A DNA stretch of 17,061 nt from JBFXAN01 sp050184225 (GCA_050184225.1 JBFXAN010000141.1:1-17061), one strand, 5' to 3'. Positions 5,375 through 12,403 are shown, counted from the stretch's first letter. Translations and numbers: made by a program. The notes: generated by a model from the letters alone, not told the origin.

Positions 5375-8005
5375 ATGGAACAGGGAGACGCAACCCCGAT
5401 TCAAAGCGACGCCCCGCGTCCGCTCGCCGCCTATCGCGTCGTCGAACTGCCGGGCGCTCCACAGCTGCCCGCGGGCAAGGCATTCGCCGACCTTGGCGCC
5501 GATGTGATCAAGGTCGAGCCGCCGGGCGGCGATCCCGCACGGACGCTGCCCCCGCTCGCTCTCGGCCCCGATGGCTCAGAAGCCGGGCTGTACTGGACGG
5601 CCTATAGCCTGGGCAAGCGCAGCGTCACCGCCGACCTGGAGACGGAAACAGGACGCGACCACGTCCGTCGGCTCATCGGCACGGCGGACGTGCTGATCGA
5701 GTCGTATGCGCCGGGCACGCTCGACCGCTATGGGCTGGGCTACACGCGGCTGCGGGAACAGAACCCCGGTCTGATCCTGACCTCGATCTCTCCGTTCGGC
5801 CAGACGGGTCCGTACGCGAATCGACGCGGCTCGGACCTGGTGCAACTGGCGATGAGCGGCTACCTCTACATGACCGGTCCGAAGGACGACACGCCGATCA
5901 AGCCATCGGCGCCGTATCAGACGTACCTGCACGGCAGCATGCAGGCGGTAGCAGGCACCCTGCTCGCATTGCGCCAGCGCCAGCGCACCGGCCAGGGCAC
6001 GCATGTCGATCAGGCGATGCGCGACACCGGCATGTGGATGCTGACGCACACCTATCAGTTCTGGGATCTGCTCGGCATCAACCTGAGCCGCCAGGGGGCG
6101 CAGCGGGATATGGGTGGTGTGCTTCGGTTGCCCAACGTCTTCCGTTGCGCCGACGGGTATGTCGTCTGGCTCTTTCAGACCGGACACATCGGCGGGAAGA
6201 ACACCCGCGCGATGGTGGGCTGGATGGCCGAGCACGGGATGGCGCCGGGCTGGCTGCGGGAGCAGGACTGGGACACCTTCGATCTGATCACCACCGGACC
6301 GGAGATGGCGTCCCGCCTGGCCGAAACCTTCGGCGCGTATTTCCTGACGAAGCGCAAGGCCGAGCTTTTCGAGTGGGCGATCGGCCGGGGCATCATGCTG
6401 GCGCCCGTACAGACCCTGCGCGATCTCACCGAAGACGTGCAGCTTACAAGTCGCAAGGCGTGGCGAACGATTGAACTCGACGGCGGGCGCGGGTCGGTGC
6501 GCGTCCCCGGCCCGCCGATCCGGCTGAGCGACGGCGCCTGGGAGCCACGCGGCACGCCACCAGGAGTGGGGGAGCACAACGAGGAGGTCTTCGGGGCGGC
6601 CCTCACCCCCGACCCCTCTCCCGCCGAAGCGGGAGAGGGGAGCCTCAGTTTGCCGAATCCTACTAGTATCTCCTTCCGCCTGCCGGAACGGGAGCCGCAC
6701 GGCCACACTGTTCAACCGAGGTCACTCAGTCCGCCCCCTCTCCCGTCCCGACGGGAGAGGGGGCGCCGTGAGCGAAGCGAACCGGGTGAGGGCCATCCCT
6801 TGCCCCTCGCCGGCCTGCGGGTGCTCGACTTCTCCACGACCGTCGCCGGGCCGTCGGCGGTGCGGCATCTGGCCGACTTCGGTGCGCAGGTGATCAAGAT
6901 CGAGTCGGAGGCACACCCCGACACGCTTCGCTTCGCGACGCCCTACCGCGCGGGCACCGCTGGCCTCAATCGCTCCGGCTACTTCGCCGCCTACAACGCC
7001 GGCAAGCTCTCGATGGCGCTCAACATGCAACTGCCGGAGGCGCGGGAGATCGTGCGCCGTCTAATCGAACGCTCCGATGTGCTCGTCGAGGCGTTCGTCC
7101 CCGGTGTCTTCGCCCGCTGGGGCTTCACCTACGAGCAGGTGAGCGCCTGGAACCCGCGCATCATCATGGCCAGCCACTGCCTGCAGGGGCAAACCGGACC
7201 GCACGCCAAACACCGCGGCTACGGTCAGATCGCCAGCGCGATGAGCGGCTGGTACGACCTCACCGGCCTGGCGGGGGAGGAACCGCTGGGTCCGTATTCC
7301 GCCTACACCGACTTCATCTCCTGGCCGTTCCTGCTCAGCGCGATCCTCGTCGCGCTCGATGTGCGCGACGCCACCGGCCGCGGTCAGTACATCGACCACG
7401 CCCAGCTTGAGACCTCCGCTCACTTCCTCACCCCGTCGCTGCTCGATCTCCAGATGAACGATCAGATGGCGACCCGGCGCGGCAACCACGAGGACTACGC
7501 ATCGCCGAACAACGCCTACCGCTGCCAGGGCGACGACCGCTGGATCGCAATCACCGTCACCACCGACGCGGAGTGGGCAGCCCTCTGCGCCGCGCTCGGC
7601 CACGCGGACGCCGCCGCAGACCCACGCTTCGCCACCCTACCCGACCGTAAAGCGAATGAGGCCGAGCTCGACCGCCTGATCGCCGAGTGGACGATCGAGC
7701 AAGAGCCGTTCGCCCTCGCCGAGCGACTCCAGGCAGCAGGCATCGCCGCTGGCGTCGTCGAACGCGCGCAGGATCTCTTCGAAGACCCGCAGCTCCAGCA
7801 CCGCCGCTTCTTCCGCCGCGTCGACCACCCGGAACTGGGCAACCACGCCGTCCACGGCCAGTCCTTCCGCATCTCCGGCCTCGACCCCGGCCCCTTCCGC
7901 GCCGCCCCCCTGCTCGGCGAACACACCTTCGACATCTGCCGCGACGTCCTCGGCATGAGCGAAGATGAGATCACCGAATTCACGGCGGCGGGGATCTTTC
8001 ATTGA
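5375..8005 (+). CDS. Tandem class III (CaiB/BaiF) CoA-transferase, two domains in one frame
   Basis: 876 codons holding two complete CoA-transferase domains of about 400 residues each: domain 1 about 10-408 (VVELPGAPQLPAGKAFADLG; GADVIKVEPPGGDPAR; ends GVGEHNEEVFG) and domain 2 about 476-876 (GLRVLDFSTTVAGPSAVRHL; ends LLGEHTFDICRDVLGMSEDEI). Single-domain enzymes of this family are about 400 aa. By alignment with formyl-CoA transferase, domain 2 keeps the catalytic aspartate (Asp646 in YTDFISW), whereas domain 1 has Tyr184 at that position (YQTYLHGS). One active and one inactive-type half recalls two-subunit class III enzymes. The linker (about 409-475) is a translated palindromic element at 6598-6794, so this may originally have been two genes; TTG at 6800 with GTGAGGG upstream could start the second independently. 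The ATG at 5375 lacks a good ribosome site, so coupling to the upstream gene is likely. Confidence 0.85.
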   Translation: MEQGDATPIQSDAPRPLAAYRVVELPGAPQLPAGKAFADLGADVIKVEPPGGDPARTLPPLALGPDGSEAGLYWTAYSLGKRSVTADLETETGRDHVRRLIGTADVLIESYAPGTLDRYGLGYTRLREQNPGLILTSISPFGQTGPYANRRGSDLVQLAMSGYLYMTGPKDDTPIKPSAPYQTYLHGSMQAVAGTLLALRQRQRTGQGTHVDQAMRDTGMWMLTHTYQFWDLLGINLSRQGAQRDMGGVLRLPNVFRCADGYVVWLFQTGHIGGKNTRAMVGWMAEHGMAPGWLREQDWDTFDLITTGPEMASRLAETFGAYFLTKRKAELFEWAIGRGIMLAPVQTLRDLTEDVQLTSRKAWRTIELDGGRGSVRVPGPPIRLSDGAWEPRGTPPGVGEHNEEVFGAALTPDPSPAEAGEGSLSLPNPTSISFRLPEREPHGHTVQPRSLSPPPLPSRRERGRRERSEPGEGHPLPLAGLRVLDFSTTVAGPSAVRHLADFGAQVIKIESEAHPDTLRFATPYRAGTAGLNRSGYFAAYNAGKLSMALNMQLPEAREIVRRLIERSDVLVEAFVPGVFARWGFTYEQVSAWNPRIIMASHCLQGQTGPHAKHRGYGQIASAMSGWYDLTGLAGEEPLGPYSAYTDFISWPFLLSAILVALDVRDATGRGQYIDHAQLETSAHFLTPSLLDLQMNDQMATRRGNHEDYASPNNAYRCQGDDRWIAITVTTDAEWAALCAALGHADAAADPRFATLPDRKANEAELDRLIAEWTIEQEPFALAERLQAAGIAAGVVERAQDLFEDPQLQHRRFFRRVDHPELGNHAVHGQSFRISGLDPGPFRAAPLLGEHTFDICRDVLGMSEDEITEFTAAGIFH
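6598..6794. repeat. 197-bp MITE-like palindromic element inside the CoA-transferase frame
   Basis: The ends are a perfect 11-base terminal inverted repeat: GGCCCTCACCC at 6598-6608 and GGGTGAGGGCC at 6784-6794. Just inside each end is a strong hairpin: 12-bp perfect stem with CGAA loop (6613-6640) on the left, and 15-base perfect arms around CC (6733-6764) on the right. Both hairpins share CCCCTCTCCC / GGGAGAGGGG, so they could also pair with each other. The CCCTCACCCCCGACCCCTCTCCC type is a familiar intergenic repeat in several bacterial groups. Here it is read through, giving the odd peptide LTPDPSPAEAGEGS and a later Arg/Glu-rich stretch. No transposase is inside. Length 197 is not a multiple of three. 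Confidence 0.85.
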
Positions 8006-8040
8006 GGTCAGTGCGCCTTATGTGGGCACTGTGTTTTGCG

Positions 8041-8457
8041 ATGGATGCGACTCCCGATGAACTAATGAACCAGCTAGAGGCTGAATATGTCGAGATGATT
8101 CGCGCAATCGTGGACGCGAACCGTGACCTCGCCGCGCGCAGCCATTCGCTCGGCGTTCGTGCTGAATACGATCCAGATGAGGATGCGATCTCGGTAACGA
8201 TCGGACCAACCGTCGAAGCGAGTACAGAAAGCGTTGACAATCGTATCTACTTCAGCGTCGAGCCCGACACGCTGAAGATCGTGGGCATTGATATCTTCGG
8301 TGTTCGCGACCTGGTGACGAACCCGCCTGAAGCACTGGAAGGGATGGCGGAAGCGGCTGTTGCGTTGGCCGCCGCCATCCTCGTGCAAGCAAATATCGCC
8401 GAAGGACGGGTTGTCGATACGCTCGCGGATGGCATTCGAGAACTAGTATCGGCATAG
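8041..8457 (+). CDS. DUF2283-like small protein with helical extensions
   Basis: 138 aa. A central segment (about 39-90: VRAEYDPDEDAISVTIG, then VDNRIYFSVEPDTLKIVGIDIFGV) follows the DUF2283 pattern of short beta strands, YD-D-D-ALYI....G..V.vd.dG.ivGIEI. It is flanked by an acidic helical N-terminus (LMNQLEAEYVEMIRAIVDANRDLAARS) and a helical Ala-rich C-terminus (about 97-138), so it is twice the usual DUF2283 length. DUF2283 has no proven biochemical function but is often encoded beside toxin-like genes. The ATG at 8041 is used because it starts plausible sequence; in-frame ATG at 8020 (GAGG 12 bases upstream) and TTG at 8002 are alternatives and none has a strong ribosome site. The next gene, 22 bases downstream on plus, is also DUF2283-like. 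Its third positions look less GC-rich than in the operon before it. Confidence 0.7.
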   Translation: MDATPDELMNQLEAEYVEMIRAIVDANRDLAARSHSLGVRAEYDPDEDAISVTIGPTVEASTESVDNRIYFSVEPDTLKIVGIDIFGVRDLVTNPPEALEGMAEAAVALAAAILVQANIAEGRVVDTLADGIRELVSA

Positions 8458-8478
8458 GCTGGCAACCGAGGGACGTTG

Positions 8479-8730
8479 ATGGCCGAAGATTTCCCCCGCG
8501 TCTCACATGACGACGAAGGTGACATCATCTATATCGAGTTCAGTAAGGCGGCAATCGCCCGTACCCGTGAGGCGGGAAGCGTCTGGGTAAATGTCGACGA
8601 AGTCGAAGATGGCAGCATCGTCGCTGTCGAGATCGTCAACGCCCACGCTGGTGTCGATCTGCGCTATGTTCCCTGTCGCGACGAAATCGAGCCGCTGCTT
8701 CGGCCGTTCGGCATTCCTGTTCGTGTCTGA
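8479..8730 (+). CDS. DUF2283 family small protein
   Basis: 83 aa, about the normal length. Reads VSHDDEGDIIYIEFSKAAIA, then VWVNVDEVEDGSIVAVEIVNAHAGVDL, a good DUF2283 pattern (D-GDiiYI-f ... v-v-d-dG-ivavEi-nA). The C-terminus ends in a short helix-like segment DEIEPLLRPFGIPVRV. The ATG at 8479 has GAGGGA (8468-8473) five bases upstream. It follows the preceding DUF2283-like gene by 22 bases, so the two are probably cotranscribed. It is convergent with the HicB-like gene with only 21 bases between the stop codons, and no terminator fits there. Function unknown; an antitoxin-like or accessory role is inferred from neighbours only. Confidence 0.75.
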   Translation: MAEDFPRVSHDDEGDIIYIEFSKAAIARTREAGSVWVNVDEVEDGSIVAVEIVNAHAGVDLRYVPCRDEIEPLLRPFGIPVRV

Positions 8731-8751
8731 TCGTCTGGGTGAGTCTCGCCA

Positions 8752-9072
8752 TCAGGCCGGGATCGCCGGATTGACGTCAACGGTGGTCACTTCCAATTCG
8801 TAGCCATGGGACGCTGGCAATTCGCCAGCGTCCTTCATCTCGTCGATGATCGCCAATGCCTGCGCGACACCAGTTGTAACCACAGCCGATGTCTCCACTG
8901 GTGGCTGCCGGCCGGCAATAGCCTCGACCTCCAACCAGCCGCGGATGGCATTGCGGACGTGGTCCAATGCCTCCGTCGCTGTGTCCCCAACGCTGAAGCA
9001 GCCAGGAGCGGCCGGAACCAGTGCAGAGATCCGGTCTTCAGCGTCGGGAACCAGGATCACGGTGTATCGCAT
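8752..9072 (-). CDS. HicB-like antitoxin-family protein
   Basis: 106 aa. Residues 1-50 have the HicB-like fold signature: RYTVILVPDAEDRISALVPAAPGC, then SVGDTATEALDHVRNAIRGWLE, where partial RNase-H-like HicB proteins show the pattern Y.v.i..ded.gy.a.vPelPGc.s.GdT.eEAl.n..eAi..~le. After this comes a non-standard C-terminus ending in a beta-like YELEVTTVDV; I see no obvious ribbon-helix-helix or HTH. HicB normally neutralises the mRNA-cleaving HicA, but no HicA-like ORF lies next to it. Instead its start overlaps the end of a DUF2283-like gene by 35 bases, as last gene of a three-gene minus cassette. The ATG at 9072 has only a weak GAGAAC upstream, so translational coupling is likely. Confidence 0.75.
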   Translation of the reverse strand: MRYTVILVPDAEDRISALVPAAPGCFSVGDTATEALDHVRNAIRGWLEVEAIAGRQPPVETSAVVTTGVAQALAIIDEMKDAGELPASHGYELEVTTVDVNPAIPA

Positions 9073-9487
9073 GCGAATCGTTCTCGGTTGGCGTCAAGGG
9101 CATGGTGATCTGGCGAGGGTGTGCGGCAAAGGATCGACGGGCGTATCCAAGAAGCGATTGCTTGAAGCGCTCGCGACTGACTCTGGGGGCAGCACCAAAA
9201 AATCGCCGTGTGCGTGCTGCGCGCCATTGCCGCGCGAGTGTCGGGTGTATCCGAAGGAAGCCCCGAGCATAGTCCTCGATCTCGACGCCAACCACCTGGT
9301 TTGATTCAGGCACATATCGCATCCAAACACCATCATCGAGATCGACAGATAGTGCTGGGCCGGCATCTCTTCGCGCGAGCAGAAGCGTATCGCGCTTGGC
9401 ATCATAGACGAGCAGGAGTCGGCGGGGGTCTGGAAATTCCGGCTCTGCCTGATTCGCGCCGGGAGTCAATTGATCTACTGCGGCCAT
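9038..9487 (-). CDS. DUF2283-like protein with basic C-terminal tail
   Basis: 149 aa. A core at about 23-77 (RLLLVYDAKRDTLLLARRDAG, then VDLDDGVWMRYVPESNQVVGVEIEDYARGFL) follows the DUF2283 strand pattern. It is followed by about 70 residues rich in Arg and Lys (RQWRAARTRRFFGAAPRVSRERFKQ and onward), much longer than the usual family member and suited to nucleic-acid or partner binding. The ATG at 9487 has GGAGAG eight bases upstream and overlaps the end of the putative nuclease-like gene by 13 bases; its own end overlaps the HicB-like start by 35 bases. This tight overlap implies one transcript and coupled translation. In toxin-antitoxin terms it could be the antitoxin of the upstream protein. 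That role is inferred. Confidence 0.7.
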   Translation of the reverse strand: MAAVDQLTPGANQAEPEFPDPRRLLLVYDAKRDTLLLARRDAGPALSVDLDDGVWMRYVPESNQVVGVEIEDYARGFLRIHPTLARQWRAARTRRFFGAAPRVSRERFKQSLLGYARRSFAAHPRQITMPLTPTENDSHAIHRDPGSRR

Positions 9488-9819
9488 AGCAGTTGCTCTC
9501 CACGCTTTGGGCCGGGAACCGCGAACGCTGAAACAAATGCCCCGCTTGTCCGGCGAGTCATTCGATTCCTATTGTACGCTACGACCACACGAAGCCACGT
9601 CCGGCCGATCGGCGAACCGAAGTCATACTGTCGGTAGAGCACTCGAGGGTTCCGATGCGTGTCGCTTTGGTATTCAGCAAATGGGTTCTCAATTGTCTCG
9701 CGTACCCAGGATTCGTGACCTCGAATCTCCTCGTGGCGCCGTTCATGTACGAGCCAATTCTCCTCATCGCACTCGATCCGAATGCCATTCCGATCTCGAC
9801 AGGCAGATCGTAGCGCCAC
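9475..9819 (-). CDS. Putative PBECR/RelE-type nuclease-like small protein (toxin candidate)
   Basis: 114 aa. The order of features resembles the small PBECR-like (phage-barnase-EndoU-colicin-RelE) fold: helix with paired histidines NWLVHERRHEEIRGHESW (His25, His29), VRETIENPFAEYQSD, then RVLYRQYDF (Tyr62, Arg63), a strand WLRVVVAYN, and the closing strand GAFVSAFAV followed by a basic KRGEQLLW end. Related small proteins are known to me beside DUF2283-like genes, which is the case here. The GTG at 9819 was chosen because AAGGAG lies exactly five bases upstream and family-like sequence starts at once; the frame is open much further upstream but only as antisense to the hydrolase gene. First gene of the minus cassette. 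RNase or toxin activity is not demonstrated by the sequence. Confidence 0.65.
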   Translation of the reverse strand: MALRSACRDRNGIRIECDEENWLVHERRHEEIRGHESWVRETIENPFAEYQSDTHRNPRVLYRQYDFGSPIGRTWLRVVVAYNRNRMTRRTSGAFVSAFAVPGPKRGEQLLWPQ

Positions 9820-9842
9820 GGGGACTCCTTGAGGTGATTGCG

Positions 9843-9872
9843 ATGATAGGTCGGTCGCGCTTACCCGCACAA
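9843..9872 (-). promoter_or_regulatory. Putative promoter of the three-gene toxin-antitoxin-like cassette
   Basis: On minus, TATCAT (9843-9848) matches five of six -10 positions, with TTGTGC (9867-9872) 18 bases upstream as a weak -35. The start codon at 9819 would be under 20 bases from the predicted transcription start, just enough for the AAGGAG ribosome site. Predicted by eye only. Confidence 0.35.
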
Positions 9873-9987
9873 CGCGCGTATGGCAATTGATGCCGCATAA
9901 GTCCCTCGCGTGATCGAACGGGCCGCTGTACGGTGCTCGGCGGGACCGGCGGGAGGACGTGGTGTTGGTTGCGATGGAGGTGCTCGA

Positions 9988-11874
9988 GTGACGGCGACAG
10001 AACGAAGTGCGCTTGCAACTGGGGAGATGGTCGTCGAGCGGGATGTGATGGTGGCGATGCGCGATGGCGTGCGACTGGCGTGTGATGTCTACCGTCCCGC
10101 GCGGGATGGGCAGCCGGTCGATGGAGCGTTCCCGGTGATCATGGAGCGTACGCCCTACGGTAAGGCGCAGATCAGCCGCGCCGAACGTACTGCTGCCTCC
10201 GCGACGCCGTTCACACGGGAGGATGTGGCGGCGTATTTCGTCCGGCATGGGTACGCCGTCGTCTTTCAAGACTGCCGCGGCCGCTATGCGTCGGAGGGCG
10301 AGTTCGTCAAGTACCTGAGCGACGCGAACGACGGCTATGACACCGTGGCGTGGCTGACACAACAGCCGTGGTGCAACGGCGCCGTCTGCACGATGGGGCT
10401 CTCCTACGCCGCCCACACCCAGGCCGCGCTGGCGTGTCTCAATCCGCCGGGGCTGGCGGCGATGTTCCTCGATTCGGGTGGATTCTCGAATGCCTACCAG
10501 AGCGGCATCCGCCAGGGCGGCGCCTTCGAGCTGAAGCAGGCGACCTGGGCCTTCACCAACGCCCGCGTCAGTCCATCTGTCCAAGCCGACCCAGTCGCGA
10601 GCGCGGCGATGGCCTCAGTCGATCTTAAAGAGTGGTTCACGCGGATGCCGTGGAAGCGCGGGCACTCGCCCGTCCGCTGGGCGCCGGAGTATGAGGCATA
10701 CCTCTTCGAGCAGTGGACGCACGGGACGTTCGACGCGTTCTGGCAGCAGGCCGGCATCTACGCCGAGGGATTCTACGACCAGTTCGCCGATGTGCCGATG
10801 GTCCACATGTCCTCCTGGTACGACCCCTACACCCGCACCGCCACCGATAACTACGTCGCGCTCGCCGCCCGTAAGCGGGGACCGGTGCGGCTGATCCTCG
10901 GTCCGTGGACGCACGGCAACCGCTCCGTCACCTACGCCGGCGATGTCGACTTCGGTCCTGATGCCACGCTCGACGGACAAGGCGCCGAGGATTACCTGGC
11001 GCTGCGGCGGCGCTGGTTCGACCGCTGGACGCGGGGTATCGACAACGGCATGGACGCCGAACCCGCCGTGCGTATCTTCATCATGGGCGGGGGCAGCGGA
11101 CAGCGGACGGCCGAAGGCCGGCTTGACCACGGCGGCCGCTGGCGCGCCGAGACGGATTGGCCGCTGCCCGGCACGCGCTTCACACTGTACTACCTGCATG
11201 GCGATGGCGCGCTCTCGCCGGCAGCGCCGGAGCATGATGCGGCGCCGCGTGCTTACACCGCCGATCCGCGGCACCCCGTTCCCACGATCGGCGGCACGAT
11301 CTCGTCGGGCGCGCCGGTGATGGAGGGGGGCGCCTTCGACCAGCGCGAAGAGCCGCGCTTCTTCGGGTCGCGGCCGCCGTATCTGCCGCTGGCGTCACGG
11401 CCGGATGTGCTCGTCTTCCAGACGCCCCCGCTCGAAGAGGATGTCGAGGTCACGGGGCCGATCACCGTGCGGCTGTGGGTGTCGTCGGACTGTCCCGACA
11501 CTGATTTCGCCGCGAAGCTGATCGACAACTACCCGCCGAGCGTGGACTATCCGCACGGTTTCGCGATGAACCTGACCGATGGCATTCTGCGGATGCGCTA
11601 TCGCGACTCCTGGGAGCGGCCGTCGCCGATGATGCCGGGCGAGATCTATGAGATCGCGATCACACCGTTTCCGACGGGCAACCTGTTCAAGAGCGGCCAC
11701 CGCATCCGGCTCGACATCGCCTCCAGCAACTTCCCGCATTTCGATATCAACCCGAATACGGGCGGACCGGAAGGGACGGAGCAGAGCGTGCAGGCGGCGA
11801 CGAACCGCGTCCACGTGGACCAGGCACATCCCTCACAGATCGTGCTGCCGATCATCCCCGCCGGCCGGAGTTAA
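9988..11874 (+). CDS. CocE/NonD family alpha/beta hydrolase (X-Pro dipeptidyl-peptidase-like)
   Basis: 628 aa, normal family length. An N-terminal segment (VMVAMRDGVRLACDVYRPA) opens the hydrolase fold; RGRYASEGEF is a family marker. The nucleophile is Ser139 in MGLSYAAHTQ (family GxSYxG-like, with Ala where Gly is common), with Asp279 in SSWYDPYTR and His309 in GPWTHGN completing the triad. From about 490 onward comes the C-terminal jelly-roll (DVLVFQTPPLEEDVEVTGP ... NLTDGILRMRYRDS ... FKSGHRIRLDIASSNFPHFD). Relatives include cocaine esterase, alpha-amino-acid ester hydrolases and glutaryl-acylases; the substrate cannot be assigned. No signal peptide is seen, so probably cytoplasmic. The GTG at 9988 has GGAGG seven bases upstream; the frame extends to a GTG at 9910 but that stretch is Gly/Arg-rich and family-unlike. 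Its last 23 bases overlap the convergent MarR gene. Confidence 0.93.
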   Translation: MTATERSALATGEMVVERDVMVAMRDGVRLACDVYRPARDGQPVDGAFPVIMERTPYGKAQISRAERTAASATPFTREDVAAYFVRHGYAVVFQDCRGRYASEGEFVKYLSDANDGYDTVAWLTQQPWCNGAVCTMGLSYAAHTQAALACLNPPGLAAMFLDSGGFSNAYQSGIRQGGAFELKQATWAFTNARVSPSVQADPVASAAMASVDLKEWFTRMPWKRGHSPVRWAPEYEAYLFEQWTHGTFDAFWQQAGIYAEGFYDQFADVPMVHMSSWYDPYTRTATDNYVALAARKRGPVRLILGPWTHGNRSVTYAGDVDFGPDATLDGQGAEDYLALRRRWFDRWTRGIDNGMDAEPAVRIFIMGGGSGQRTAEGRLDHGGRWRAETDWPLPGTRFTLYYLHGDGALSPAAPEHDAAPRAYTADPRHPVPTIGGTISSGAPVMEGGAFDQREEPRFFGSRPPYLPLASRPDVLVFQTPPLEEDVEVTGPITVRLWVSSDCPDTDFAAKLIDNYPPSVDYPHGFAMNLTDGILRMRYRDSWERPSPMMPGEIYEIAITPFPTGNLFKSGHRIRLDIASSNFPHFDINPNTGGPEGTEQSVQAATNRVHVDQAHPSQIVLPIIPAGRS

Positions 11875-12325
11875 CCGTTGATGGCGCCGGCGGCGTCGCG
11901 TGCGCGAGCAGACGGCCGAGCATCGTGACGAGTGTGTCAAGGTCGTCGGGTTCCATCCGCGCCAGTTGCTCGCGCAGATAGCCGCGGGTCGCGAGCGAGA
12001 TCTCGCCCGCAACCTGACTGCCCTCCTCGGTGACCGTGAGCGACACCTGCCGCCGGTCCGCTGGGCGCTCCGCCCGCGCCAGCAGCCCGCGCGTCACCAG
12101 CTTGTCTACCTGTTGGGTAACGTTGCTGGTGCTGACGTCGAACGCCTGCGCCAGCTCCTTGACGCCGATCCCCGGCTCCTGCCGCACACGAAAGAGGATT
12201 CGCAGCTGCGGCAAGGTCAGACCGCGCTCGTCCCAGGCGTGCAGGCGCGGGCCGTCCAGCAACCGTGCCGCCTGGGAAAATACTGAAACCGCCCGTTCCA
12301 GATGTTCGGTTGTCTCAGCCATCAT
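11852..12325 (-). CDS. MarR family transcriptional regulator
   Basis: 157 aa. Winged-helix organisation is clear: LTLPQLRILFRVRQEPGIGVKELAQAFDVSTSNVTQQVDKLVTRGLL is the HTH with recognition helix STSNVTQQVDKL, and RAERPADRRQVSLTVTEEG is the wing with the conserved DRR. Flanking helices form the dimer interface. The ATG at 12325 (adjacent ATG 12322) was chosen because GGAGGGG lies upstream and the family starts here; the frame extends to ATG 12367, close to the operator. It is divergent from the MFS exporter, with a perfect palindrome between them, the classic layout of a repressor controlling itself and an efflux pump released by a small-molecule ligand. The 3' end overlaps the hydrolase gene on the other strand by 23 bases. 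Confidence 0.92.
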   Translation of the reverse strand: MMAETTEHLERAVSVFSQAARLLDGPRLHAWDERGLTLPQLRILFRVRQEPGIGVKELAQAFDVSTSNVTQQVDKLVTRGLLARAERPADRRQVSLTVTEEGSQVAGEISLATRGYLREQLARMEPDDLDTLVTMLGRLLAHATPPAPSTVNSGRRG

Positions 12326-12359
12326 CGGCCACTGCCCCTCCGCAGGCATCGCCCGCGAC

Positions 12360-12389
12360 TTGCACAAACATTCACTGTTGCTGTATCAT
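12360..12389 (+). promoter_or_regulatory. Putative promoter of the MFS exporter
   Basis: TATCAT (12384-12389) matches five of six -10 positions, with TTGCAC (12360-12365) 18 bases upstream as a weak -35. The palindrome at 12389-12403 begins at the last base of the -10 and covers the expected start site. On minus, TTGAGT and a weak TACAGC bracket the same palindrome, so one bound dimer would block both directions. Confidence 0.45.
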
Positions 12390-12403
12390 TAAGTTTAACT
12401 TAA
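12389..12403. promoter_or_regulatory. MarR-type operator TTAAGTT-T-AACTTAA
   Basis: Perfect 7-base arms around one central T in the 131-base gap between the MarR and MFS genes. Length, AT-rich arms and position between divergent promoters fit a MarR dimer site. Binding is inferred. Confidence 0.7.

Noticed and set aside
5576..6715. 379-codon minus-strand open frame
   Set aside because: Shadow of CoA-transferase domain 1; composition typical of an antisense frame.
8002..8040. TTG start extending the first DUF2283-like protein by 13 residues
   Set aside because: Overlaps the CoA-transferase stop, no ribosome site, and the added residues are not family-like.
9820..10584. Upstream 255 codons of the minus frame that contains the nuclease-like gene
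   Set aside because: Antisense to the hydrolase start and intergenic DNA; the GTG at 9819 with AAGGAG is a far better start.
10450..11874. Idea that hydrolase, MarR and MFS form one antibiotic-inactivation cluster
   Set aside because: Only proximity supports it; strands are convergent and no specific substrate signature is visible.
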